64,000 nt of DNA, taken from assembly GCA_031213475.1 (NCBI GenBank), contig JARUPZ010000011.1:7129622-7193621 (forward strand), read 5' to 3'. This stretch comes from Nereocystis luetkeana (taxonomy: Eukaryota > Sar > Phaeophyceae > Laminariales > Laminariaceae). A model generated the notes under the pieces. It saw only the letters and a list, made by a program, of their open reading frames with translations, was not told the DNA's origin and ran no database searches. The position numbers and the translations under genes are program-made. Below, one piece after another: positions 21,198 to 34,600 of the stretch. Every line of letters starts with the position of its first letter. Position 1 is the first letter of the stretch.

Positions 21198-24100
21198 TTG
21201 AATGGCGGAAGTCCTTTCCTCTAGCAATCACACTTGTAATACTTCTGGAAGGGAATGAGTATTTAAGCCTTGTACCGCAGGCCGAGTGCCAGGAACACGT
21301 GTATTCCTCTTTCACCTAAGGTGTGAGAGGTTGGGGGTGAAAGGACAACCCACGCCTGCAAGGGCCATTCAGCATGGCTTACGTGTGACGTCGACGGGGT
21401 GGTGTCGACAGACCCGTCGAAATCTCTGATAATCTTCAGGCGGCATCGTTTGTCCTACGGAAGTGCCGCCGGACCTGCTGCATCAGGTGTAGTACAGTAC
21501 GGCGTCACCATGGGCATCGTCGGATTGACATGGTGGGATTGATCTTGTTGGCATGTCGGCTCTGTCCGATGCTCATGACACCGATGCAGACTTGACGGCA
21601 CTCAACAGAAGGTATGTTATTTCCGTGTATTGCCGTGTTGCTACAGTGTACCGCCCTTTATGGCTGTAGTCGCAACAGCGAATTGCAACAGAAAAACCTC
21701 CAGCTAGCTGGGTTTTTTTTCAATCATCGGCGGCGGCTGAGGATGACGTGAGAGTGTGTCACTGCTTTTTCTCTCCAGTTCAGATGGTGGGAGCACGTTG
21801 TGCCCTACGGTCGTTCGGACAAGACCCTCGTCGCAGGTCTGTTCCCTTCTCCCCACCGGCATCTGCCCTCATTTTCAGCGATCCTGCATACCACTCTAAC
21901 CGGAAATACTAGGATTGCATGATGGTAAACTCACTGTAGTACGCAAAGAGCCTCAAATTTCCGGACAGAGTAGTAGGGTTTAACATTTCCACTGATCCTC
22001 GACTTCCGCCGAATGCTGTCCTACTGTACGTATGCTACATAAAGCATATGTCCAGAACCGCGCCACAGTACGAGTACTACCATGTATTACTAACAGTACA
22101 ACGCCGGGGAGTATTTACACCAACCAGTACAACTACGTATATGTTTGCAACACGCCACTTGCTACCGAAACATCGAGTGTCAAGTAATTACGGCAATGAA
22201 TGCAATTGTACGGCAAAATGAGTAAACACACACATTGCAGTGGCAATACACGCATGGTTCTATTCATAGTAGTTTGACTCGAAACTACAACTTACAGCAG
22301 CAGCAGTTGTAAGAGACCCTCGCACCTCCGAACACGCTCTTTGAACGCACCCAGTAGCCAAAACATCGAGAGATACGAGGGACAATTGTAACAATCACAC
22401 TCACGAAGCTTAGCATATTTAGAACCCTATACTGTACACTTGATGGGCTCGTTTGTAGTATCGCCTCCGCCGAGCACGCCCTCCTTAGTGCGAGGGTGAG
22501 GTGTCCCGGATGAACCCGCACTTTTTTCACCGTCCTAGTTGGGTTATTCGCCCTTTTTTTTCTCTCCCTCCTCGAACATGGCGTAGTCGCAACTTAGATT
22601 CTGGGTCACACAGCAGGCTCTCCTCCCACCTCCCCACCACAATTCGGGCCTTCAATTTGTTTTAACGCGAGAAGACTTCAGCCCGTTCTTCCCTATCGTC
22701 GACTCTCCTCCTAGGGGGTCTCAACTACAGAAACCTAAGTGTTTACGTTAAAATGATGGGAAGAAAATCCGATGTATCTTCAGCTACAGTAACTTGTTCG
22801 CCAGATATTTTCTACTGGCGGTGTTGGGGTTGTTTCTCGGGCTTTAGAGCCGGTATTATCGACGTCCAAATATTGAAAACCTTCAAAACTAGTATCAAGG
22901 TATGGAGGCATTCTGTCACTCTTTGTGAAGTTTAGCCGCGGATAAAATACCGAGGAAGTAGTACTTCACATGTTTGGAAACAGCTATAAATACGAGGAAG
23001 ATCTGACAGATATAATAGTATGAAACAAAGTTGCGCGCAAAGCAAAACCTGGTATTTCTGGAATTTCTGGAAAAATAAGAAAACTCGCCGATACATTATA
23101 TTACGGCCCTTAGCCTGCCAATGTTCTCATCTTCGGTTGTTGGGTGAGGTATAGGGAAACAAACACGGGCACTTCACCGTAGCTTGCGTCTTGAGTGGAC
23201 CCAGAGAGGTGCACCTGAAAGCAGGCCCTGGGCAGCGCCTAAGGCACGCCATACGCAATAATGCCTTATATAGAGCCGTTTCCCGGCAGAAAATGCGCTT
23301 GCCTCAGACGCTGTTTTTTTGCCTCACGCGCCTAACGTTCGTGAGGCAATGTAGCTACCCCTGAAAAGGAGCAGCAAGACATTATTTTGTGCACTAGAAT
23401 ATAGCCGTCACTGATACGAACTCCCAAAAACGGGGGTTCGGTGCGACCGAAGGCAGGTGTGGTTGGGTCAAAGGCACGGCGTAAGACAGCCTGTGCGTAC
23501 GTTCCTTTTCATGCCTTGGGATGCTTGAACTGGATTACGGCACGTACGTGTCTTGCCAAATTACATAGACTTACCTAAAACGTGTCATCATGTGGTGCCT
23601 AACCTAACGCATACTGCTTTGAAGTACGTACTTCATGCAAAAGGCAGTACGGCACAACCTAAGGCATTTTTGTCAGGGGTTTGTCTTACCGAGGTAAGGC
23701 CTTCCAGGCGTAAAAAAGGGAACTGCACATAGAGCAAAACATTGAGGCGTGCCATACTCCAATTTTTCTCCTACGGCGCCCTTTGCCCGTATTCCTTAAC
23801 CCACCTTCAGAGTGCTGTAGCCGCTGGGGTTCACCTAAACCCTTCCAGCCAGCAATAGGTGCGAGCCGGCGCTGGCCAATGGGAGGGATGGTGAGGAACC
23901 GTTTTCCCGCGCGTGATATGTGTCTACCTATGAATGATCACAAGTAATGCTCGTGGTATACCCATTCTTGGCCTTTGGCCTTGGAAGTACCGATAGGTAG
24001 GTAACGTGCCTTTACAACAGTGGCTATCAATCAGGGCTGCGAGTCGGCAGGGCTTCAAGGCTATTATCTAGTCGCTAGGGGGCGAGACCGACAATCTGGT

Positions 24101-25464
24101 TTTAGTCGGCAAGTCAGCTGTCGAATCAGCTCCCCCCAGGCCAAGAGCTAGAACCACTATGTAGGGTTGGGCTCGACAGCTGAATATTTACGTAGCTTTT
24201 GCTATGGTATTGGTAGCCACTTTCAACCGTTTCGCTTTGGATTGGCTGTTATGATGCTGGCTTTCTTGCTCGCATCGATTTTCGTGTAGCGTGTGGGGGT
24301 GATCGAGAAAGCTGCAGAGAACGCAGCACGGGTGGCAACCCGAAACAATGAGAGGTGTCGCCGAATTGCTACTACTGCCACGGCGGCATGGGTTTCGGAA
24401 GTCCGCGCGCTTTCCCACAGAGTAGGCATCGAGGAGAGGATCGCGCACCCCCTCCGATGGCTCGCTGCCCTCCAGTTCAAAGCAATGGGCTGGCTTCTCC
24501 GAGATCTCGATTGGTTCTTATTTGGTTCCCAGTTCAAACTAATAATGCGAGTTATGCTCATATTTGCACTCGAACAATCTTCAACTGTTCGCAACAACTC
24601 CCACGGTTCCCGCTCATAGCCTCTGGTCGTGATTCGCTCATGTGAATCTCACACGAAACGACGGACGGAAGCGAGGGCTCCTGTTTGCCCGAGAGGAACG
24701 ATCGCAATGAAAACAAAATGCCTTTCGTCGGCGAGTGAGTCCAGCATATGGGGTGAATACGTATTGCGTGAAAACATGCGCCGGTGCTATTGATGCGTGT
24801 AGCGTGCAGGCGTCAGTGGTGTCAGATGGGGCGACGACATACTGCACGCCCCCCGTTTCAGATCACTCGCAAAAACAGATCAGGAGGGGCGATCAGGACT
24901 TGTCCGCTGATAAGAACCGTTTTTTTTGTTTCCCTTGTAAGCTTCCAAGAGAAGCGAGTTCTTCACTACAGCCGACTGAACTTCATTTGAGAACTTGATT
25001 TCCCGCCTTCGAGATATAATATAGAAGGTACCGCGATAGACGAATCGCTCCCGCGTTCAGTCTGCACGAGCAAGTGCTACGTAGTCATATCCATGGAGAG
25101 TCGTGAAGGTTGACCCTGAAATGTATACACACACCTCCTAAAACGTTTGAAAGCATGCAGGTACCTTTCTCTCAATACTCAAATTTCAGCTCCGGTTGGT
25201 TGCTATCTGTGCCATGAGCACCCAGAAAGATCGCTCATATCCCGACTCAATTCATTGGATTATATCGAGTGCATCAGGCCCGACGGTAACGTAGCGTGGC
25301 TCTCAGGAATCTTCCAAACTGCGTCGATGTGACAGTGATACATACATCGGGCTCAACGCACTTTTAAGGGTGGGTGAGTGCTGTACTCACACCCCTCCAA
25401 GCCCCTGGACAACGGAGTGTTTACGGAAGCTTGGCCGAACAAATACGACCCCCTTCAAAATGTG
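21198..25464. other. Intergenic, between the 3' ends of genes A and B
   Basis: No gene recognised. ORFs are scarce from 21.3 to 24.2 kb. Between 23.2 and 23.8 kb the strings AAGGCA, GCCT and CCTAAGGCA recur in both orientations without a clear period. Small ORFs near 24.2-25.0 kb overlap on both strands and look like chance. Confidence 0.4.
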
Positions 25465-25634
25465 TTAAACACTTGATGGTCGCGAGACAGACGTGTTCGA
25501 CGCACATGTCAACATCCTGTGCCCGCCAACGCCTCTACGGGCCATCGGAGATCTCATTCTCCCAATGGAAACGCTTGCCATCAGCTCCAGCATGCCCTGG
25601 TCTCCATCCGCCTCAACACGCGCTGATTGAAACT
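25465..25634 (-). CDS. Gene B exon 8 (terminal exon)
   Basis: 170 nt with acceptor AACAG|AG, ending at TAA. It shares QSA, ADGD.GMLELMASVS.GR with gene A exon 8, then has its own basic tail, 13 residues longer than in A. Confidence 0.75.
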
Positions 25635-28600
25635 CTGTTCGGCCACGCCAAACAACAGCAAAACAAAGCCAAAGGCAGGGAGGATATCTGAGTGACAATT
25701 GCACCGGGAAATAGGAGGATTTACGTTGTCAGCAGAAAAAGTGGAGTGAGCGGGGTGGGAGAGTAGGAACTTGCCTGAGGGAAACAAGATCGATAGAGGA
25801 TGACAGGCTGGAGCCCCCTCATACCACAAGCATTGCGTGTGAGACCCCGTGCAACTACGTTGCGTCAAATAGAACAATAGACAATTCGACCACACTTCGA
25901 CAAGTGGGTAACAATATGATTGAAGAAAGGTCCCTGCCTCAGTGGGATGCCACCCAACATATTCCTGGCTGCAACTTTGAGGTTCACTACGGGGGCTGTT
26001 GACGATGAGCGGATTGACGGTGCAACTAGCCTACAGGAACTATTCCGTGGATGATTGTGCATATGCTGATCGTTTCAACAAGTGCCTGTGCCGTCATGAA
26101 GCGTTCGTGAATCTTGTTTCGTCACCTACCTACCTTTTTCCACGAGTTTCCTCTGCTCGCGTTGTTGCATCGCCGGGGAGAGCTTGAACTTGGCCAGGAC
26201 GTTCTGTTCAAGCATCAGAACGATTTCACCCACTGGTTCATCGAGCATGGCTTTTCTCGTGACCTCATCCAGACTTGTAAAAATGTTTCTGCTAATTTTC
26301 GACGAGTGCAACGGTTTCAGGAAACGGGTTGGTGGTATTCTGTAGAGGGGTGCATCGTAAACAAATTCGCAGTACAGTAGTAGTTGGGGTCAGTGATGCC
26401 CCCATTCAGTTTGTATTTTGGCGCCATATAGTACTTGTTTGTAACCGAAACGCCACGCCATTCTCGCCTCGTCTGGAATGGCAGCAGCCGCTCTTGCGTC
26501 TTGCTGCCGAGGTTAACCTCCTGTGGAGACGTGGACCGAAGGTACTGATCCACGATGCGGATGAAACACTTAAACTGCTCATCCGATTTGGTCAGTTTCT
26601 GGATCGAGCGAAGATAAAATATCGGATCGGGAGGTCGTGTCGTTAGGACAAAGTTGTTGACGTACAAGCGGGTCCCAAGCGCCTCCATCGATAACGCGAA
26701 GCCTTCATGTCACCCACAACACCTTGCCACACGTTTGATTGGGCACATCCTACTGTTTCACGGTCTGTCTACCCCCCTTACTGTCACGAACGTGAGGCCG
26801 CCCTTCGGTTGACTTGCAGTGCTTGGCACACCGTCGGCCTTGCGAGGTTGTGACAAACGTTTGTGGCGCTTGTTGTACGATTGGTTTGTTCACAAGCTAC
26901 CGGTAGATGGTACCTTGAAAGCCACAGAGTCCAAGATGAATTCCCAGCTCTCCATGCACAAGCTTTGCCTGCAGAATTCCCCGAAAATCTCCGCCACCTC
27001 CCCTCCCGCCTGAGCGTAGTCGTAGACTCCTTCGTTGAAATCGATGGATTGAGATGCTTGCCCGTCTAATGGCACCACATCACCATTTCCGGCGCCGTGC
27101 CAACCATAGTACCTAGATACGGGGACCAACACGCTACAGGATTCGCGGAAAATCAAATCAAGGGCAAGCCATATATATGGGGGAAGAGGGTTATGTTGGT
27201 GGTGCTCGAGCGCGGAGCATGGACGGCGTGACTCCAGGAGCGGGCGGAGCCATCCCACAGTAGGGGTGGTGCACCAGAAGCTTTTGAGCCCCTCACATTA
27301 GGAGCTCAATATCTCACCCGATACAAAACTTGGAAGCAATTCGTTCGTGCCACCTGACCGGCACTTGTATGCGCTAGTAGTCCTTAAACGACTATACGCG
27401 TAATTTTTTCATCCTGACTGGTAGTTCCTCACTTGAGGGACTCAATTGGTCAGAAACCTTTGGCCCAAAACGTGCAACCACTATCGTGGGGTGATTCGGC
27501 GGTATAGAATCATGGTGTTATTGAGGGCGTGCAGCGGTGTCGGTGTTGGCCGTTGCCCATCCATCATATTCTCTGTTCATTCCATTGCTGCTTTTTTCCC
27601 CATCCAAGGCACAACGCCATAAGCTTAAACAGGGACACATTGGTTGTAGATCACATGAAGCAGTGCTGGGAGATGGCAATCCCGTAGACTACTTTGATTC
27701 CCCCCTACGTCTCGACATGCGTCCCAACTAGACTGGCAAAAGCGTGACATAGCAATGCTACAATGCTCCTTAGTACCCATACGTTCTTAATCTCTAGCCA
27801 GGTGCCCCGTATGTATTCCTTGACATTTGATCACCCTGAATGGTCGTACCTACAGATCACACGATGATAAGAATATGTCAGCAACAACATTCAGAAACTA
27901 CAAAGGGGGATCGGATACGCGACTATTTGAAACAAACAAACAAGGAGGCTACAAATCTACTCCACACCTCGTCGTGAGGCTGAGACACCTCTGGCAAGAA
28001 CGAACAACCACGACGGAGCTGATAGGCGGAATTCGGGGTCGAGAATACGCTCGTAGGACGTCAACTGTGAACGGGTTACAAAAGAAAGACGACGACGCAA
28101 GTGTCATGGTGCTACTCAGGGAGAGCGGAGATGTCGGTGTTGGCAGTTGCTCATTGCTGTCGCTCTCTCCATCCAAAATCATATCGCAGTAAGCTCTAAC
28201 AGGGACAAATTGATTATACCAGGTATGCCACAGGAAGCATTGGTAGAGGAGACGAACTCACGAGATTGTTGAGGTTCCCCTGTATCTCGATGTGCGTACC
28301 AACTAGACTGTCATATATATGCATGACAGAACAATGTCTTAAGAATCCAAAGTAACCGTACGTTGCCAATTTTTTAAATGTGACTCACGTATGCACTCCA
28401 TGGCATTAGCCCAGCCTGAATAGTCGTAGATACAAATCACACGACGATAAAAAAGTGTGTTAAAAATAACACCCGGAAACCGAAAAGGGGGGTCAAAGAC
28501 GCGACTGTTCGACACTAACTCACAAAGAGGCTACGTATTCACCCCACGCCTAGTAATAAAGTTAATGCACCTTTAGCAAGAACGAGGACCCACTATGGAG

Positions 28601-31600
28601 CTGAAAAGCGAAGCTCGGGATCGGGAATACGCTCGGAAGATGCCAGCCAAAAACAACTACGGGAGCAAGGCGACGACGCCAAGGGTCATGATCTTTTCCT
28701 GGAGGTGCAGGAATGTCGGTGCTGACAATCGCTCATCGATCATCTTATTCTACTGTTCCACTGTATTTGTTCTCTCCATCTGAGGCATAATGCAGGAAGC
28801 GCCAATAGAGACGAGTTGAGCATAGGCTACATGAAGCAGCGCTAGAAAAGCAAATCAAAATAGACTATTGAAGTTCCCGTCTCGATATGCGTTCCTAATA
28901 GTGTGTCAAAAGGGCGATAAAAAATATTCTGAGAATACTACTCGTAACTCGCAACTAATCATACGCTGGCATATTTTTATCCGCGTATCACGTATGCACT
29001 CCATGACAATACGTAAAATGAGAGAGATTCTGGTGTTGGGTTATATTGTAAAATTATTGGAAAATATAAGTGATCTGTTTGAATATTTTGCAACGATACA
29101 TGACAAATTTGGAGTTTTCTGAAAACATGGTTTAATCATGGTTGAAACATCAATGGCAATAATGGTTGGATAATTGCAAATCATTATCCACCAAGCTGGC
29201 TGGAAAAAAAATATCAACAGTATCGTTGGGGTCCTTGGGAACCCGGCGCGAAGTTGCCTGGGTGTGCCTGATGCGAATCGAATGAGTTTCTGGATTATCT
29301 TGTATGACGTCGTCCGACAGCTTTTTCGAGTGCTGGGGGTAGGCTCGAACTTGTTCAGTGTGTGTGCAGAAGTTTTCTATTTTTGTTTCATTTTTGTCAA
29401 CAGCAGCAGTACGTCGTAGATCGAAGACGTGCCCAGATACACACCCGAAGTCGGTGACCAAAATGAGCCAATACAATAGATGTACGTGTACATAGATAAA
29501 AGTATATTTGCGTGTGACGTGTCGTGTGAACGCTCTTCTTGAAGTCATTTTTAGACGAGATTTTGAGCCTAAACGGTTTCGCCGGCGATGCAGCAATCTC
29601 TCGGTTCTCTGTTTCCTCATCTCGCCTGACCTTGCTCGCCGCTCCCGACTCTGTCGGGGGCGGCTTGGACCGTGCTCGGGTCGCGTACCGGGGGCGAGAA
29701 TACTGTTTTCGCCGTTGTTTTTCGAAAAACTGTTCCGGCATCGGCTTCTAGTGTTTCCTCCTATGATAAGTAAGTATAGATACATGTCAGCCAGGGCAAA
29801 GCAGATAGCCACCAGGTATGTTTACTTTGGAGTATCAGGTCGGAGGTCTGAATTTTAGAGGCGTTTGTTTTTGTTTGTTTGTTGTGTGCATTGTTTTCAC
29901 ATTTTTGTTTGGGTTTGGCGCCCCGTACATATATATATACATTTACATATTTCTGTAGTGGAGTAGCTCTCGGGCCTGATACTTGTTTCTTCCTGTCAAA
30001 GACATTACCTCTTTAGTGTGATATACTTTGCAATGGGCCCTCTTTGGTATGACTAACCAAACGTACAAAAATAATACCAAATATGCAGCAAAAACAAATG
30101 TATACCCATATGTGTGCGACGAGCTACTGTCGCTGCTGCTGCTATGCTGCTGATGCTCTTCACGATATTGCTAAACTGCTGTTGTTGCTGCTTCTGTTGG
30201 TGGTGGTGCTGCTGCTCGCCATCGTACACCTGACATCAAAGGTGTTCTTCATGCAGACGGAAGTACTTGCTATCAGCGTTCGTTTTTTTCAAGCGATAAT
30301 ACTGTGTGTCAGGTAGTACAGTCACTTTTCTCGGGCCGCACCCATATGATACATCTCATTCATGGCTATTATGGGCATAATATGGGTGAAGCCACAAGCA
30401 GGCACCACTCTGCCGTGGCTAAACCCTGGAAGACGATAACATCTGCATCAATCCTCTACAGTAGACACCCATGCGAATCTTGCTGTCCTCGCAGCGCGAT
30501 CTCCCGCATCATTTGGCCTTGATTTTACTGTCATGTGAGTAAATTCACTTTCATGGAAGTAAGACCACTTTCATGGAAGTGGCGTAAAAAAATACTTCCG
30601 TGGAAGTTGTACTTACTTTCATGGGAACAGGCAACATATAGTATGGAACCCTCCGGCAACTTCCGTGAAAGCTTTCATCAACTTCAATGGAAGCACCTGT
30701 ATTTCCTTAAAGATGGGTTCACCTCCATGGGAGTTGTCGTACCTATAATAGAATCTGCCTCCATCGGATAAACTCCACCAAATTCCCTACTGCCCTGCTC
30801 CCGCGTGGTACCTTGACACCGCAGTGGGTCCTTCCCTTTTGTCACCCTGCTCCCACCCATAAGGTGCAGAAACATAATTCGGTCCCCACAGGAGCCGCCG
30901 GAGATCCCCCAGTCGCCCTGACCTCAGGAACCATGGGAGTCAACATACTCCCATGTAAGCAAAAAAGCTTCCATGGAAGTAACCATTACTTTCATGGAAG
31001 TAAAAACATTCCCATGGAAGCAAACCAACTCCCATGAAATACTTTCATGGAAAGTATCATATTTACTTCCATGGAAGCAAAAACACTTCCATGCAAGTAA
31101 ACAATCTTCCGATGGAAGTAATGAAGTCTATCGAAGCTAGTGGACGTATTGGAAGTCGGTGGACTCTTGCGGGAGATAATGGTAGCTTCCACCGGACGTG
31201 GCTGTAAAAGCTTCAGTTGGTGGAAGTTTCGAGATACTTCTATGGAAGTAAGCGTAGTTTGCCTCCATGGAAGTCCGTGGAAACTGTCATGGACGTAAAT
31301 ACAAAAGAGGAGCAGTGCGTTGGACCCTCGCAGCGGTACCTTATCCCGACCCCCCTCCCCAGACGCACCGGCCCCCTATTGTGTTCCAAAGTCCCCTTGA
31401 GATTCGTGCCTCGCGGGGGATGTTGTGCTGTACTAATACGGGGGGGCATAATAAATAGGACCTAAGGTACACACAAAAACCTATATATTTCGATATTTTT
31501 ACTATTAAATAACATTTTTTGGCCCCATTTGCTATGATCCCCCGTAAAAGATAGTTTCCAGAGCACAGCATGCCAAATATCTTGGGGAGATATTGGTGCG

Positions 31601-34600
31601 AATCCGACATGACTTCGGATAAACTCTCCACCGTGTTTACTTATGTCTACCGTGCACTTCGTGCGTGTAGAAATTTCTGCCCACCTTCACATGTTCCGTC
31701 GAAGCCACGGGGGAAGAAACAATGCGTTATTTTGACAGCTGCTCGACAACGTCGAGACTCGACGGGCACTCTCACGACAGAGATGACCGTCGGCTCAAGG
31801 ATTTTGCGGGTTTCGATTGGGCGCGACAACGAGGTGCTGCACCTCTAAAGCGTGTGACAAATAAATGCCTAAATAATAACGTATGGGCGTTTGCTTGCGG
31901 CCCTTGCCGTGTGGCACGCAGTAGTAGGGGAAGTCCAGAGAAGGGGTACGGGCTGGCTCAAGCATCTAACTCCGATTTTGTCTGCCACGAATGCCGGACG
32001 CAATATTTTACTCGAGGGTCACATACTCGGGAATCAAACTACCCGAAGTGCACAGCATACACACGAGGGAAATGTTCGCCGTTTTAATATTGCTGAGGGC
32101 CTACCTAGGGCTGACGCTGGCGGCGAAACTGTACGCCGACCAACCGCAGGCCTACAGAAAGATCAACAACGTGAAGTCAGGCGTTCGCGGAGGGAAGAAA
32201 CTAGTGGTTTTATATTTTTTTGAACGGACGGGTTACCAGGTACTCCAAGGCATCCCTGCATAAGGTTTCGCGCCACTATTCGAAGAGCTGACTGCAAAGG
32301 AACACTGCCACGTGTCTATAAACAAACGCTAAAAGTTGAATCCATACTGAAACTAAGTAATTACAAGGCAACGCCTCATTTTTGGCATTTTTAGCGCACG
32401 AACGTTCCAACGTCTACGACATTTTTGGAGATTGAATCTGATTGGATGCACACTGGCTCTATGAGCCCCAGCCAAACCGTTGGCGAGTGTTTTGTTTCTT
32501 ATTGCCGGAGTGTTTGGATTCCTTGAGACCCAAATACCTTGAAAAACAAATATCTGAAGGATTGAACAAAAACGAAACCCCCATTCGGTCACGGGTTGGT
32601 AAGGATTCTTGGAACACATGCGCCGAACTTCAAGATATATCTCCAAGACATTGGATGCCTACGAACTTTGGGGCGGTACACTTGAAACAGCTCGTAGATG
32701 GTACTGTGTCAGCGCCCCTCAACAATACCTGGCTCCCTATGCCCACAGAGTACGCTCGGTGTCGTACACGATAACTACTCGGCTATAATAGCGATTATAC
32801 AATTCAGTAACCATCATTGCGGTTACTTGATAATATGATTGCAATCTGATACACGTTGCATATTCCAGCGTAGCATGAGGAGCATGCTGTTATTCACGGC
32901 AGTCTACCTGAGCAACGTATCGCCTTACTCATCAGTTTTACGTCTACTGTAGCCTGCCATGAGCACGGCTCGTGCCCGTCACCAAGGGAATCGCGACTCC
33001 ACCCCTGCATGGCTAACCCGTCCATCGCTTACCTCCAGAGGAGGAAGTTGATCAAAATAACGAACGGCAAAACTTCCATCCAGACATGAACGGCATGCGA
33101 GCCTTCGAGAAGACTTGCGTGCAGCAGCTCCTGGACAATAATTTCGCTCCCTTCAAGCAAATGAATTCAACGCGCATCAAATGGTGCACGAGCAAAAAAG
33201 GCAAGAGGGTTGGGCTCGAGGTTAATAGGTGTGTGTGTCACGGGCACGGAGATAACCGGTGGGGTTCGGCTGGTTGGTACCACGTCGTGCCGCTATTCAA
33301 AGGAAGCACGTCAAACAAACAGTCAGTCAGTCAGATCTTCGATCTGAGCACAGATACATTGCGGCTGGCTTGTATCCGGAAAGGAACCACTGCAAACAAA
33401 CAGTCAGTCAGAGCTTCCATCCAAGCATAGATACATTGCGGTTGGCTCGTGTCCAAAGGAACCACAGCGAACAAACAGTCAGTCAGAGCTTCAATCTGAG
33501 CACAAATACACTGCGATTGGCTTGTACAATGTGTCCAAAGGAACCACAGCAAACAAACCGTCAGCCAGAGCTTCCATCTAAGCACAGATACATTGCGGTT
33601 GGCATGTGTTTAAAGGAACAACAGCGAACAAACAGTCAGTCAGAGCTTCAATCTGAGCACAAATACTCTGCGGTTGGTTTGTGTCGGCGTTTTGGCTACA
33701 ATACACCCGGTATGTACAAGGCAGCACCCTTCGAGGCTCTCGTGCGCTTCTGCCCCCCAAAAAATAGGCATCGTTTGCATACTTACAATATCGAATATAA
33801 ATATTTTTTCGGGGCATAGCAGCAGAAAGGCAGGCCCAGCCCCACGTGTTTTTTTCTTCTCCCTCCCGCTGATTATCTTCGCCCTTCTTTTGTCTCTCCC
33901 TTCTGATCGAAACTTCAGACCCGGGGTGTCACATAGCACGTTCTCCTCCCCAACCTGCATTACGCTTCGTGCCTCCATTTCTATGGCGAGAAGACTCCAG
34001 TAGTTATTCCCTCGTCGAGTCGCGTCGAGCTTCGGCCACCTACTCTGCGCGCTCACGGCAGTGGAGTCCTTTTTGGGTTTTTGTAAAAAATGCGGAAATT
34101 CGCAACACCGTGGGATTTGAACTCACTGAATGAACTCTACAGCAGCATTCGAGGGTACCCCTGAGCCACCGGCGCGTATGGCGGGTGGTCATCGGTCGTC
34201 GCCATCCGGTGTGAACAGTTGGGCTGGTCGGGCCTATTCTGGCGTGCACGCCACCACAGCCACATCACGGTAGCCAAAACATTTGCGAGTCCATCATTGT
34301 GATGCGACTTACCTGCGCAAATCAAGAGGGGTATGATCACTCGGACGATCTCGAGTCCAATCCCAAAAACATCGTGCACTTTCCTTAGCTCGAACATGGC
34401 GAAGGTCGTCGGCCCGATGCCTAGAATGAGCGCACCCTCGGAAGCCCGCCTCTCGTTGAAGAAATAGCACCCGTACATGCCCCTGCCCCCCCCGTTACCC
34501 GGAGCGAGGCACACAGGCCAGTCGGCGGGCTGACTGAGCGTTTCAGACATGCCTAGCAGTTTGTCTGGTTCCTCTACAGGTACAGCAGTAAGATGATCGG

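Noticed and set aside
34098..34176. tRNA-like sequence on the minus strand with A-box (TGGCTCAGGGGTA) and B-box (GTTCAAATC) matches
   Set aside because: The acceptor stem does not pair and no sensible anticodon stem forms. At best it is a decayed tRNA-derived SINE head.
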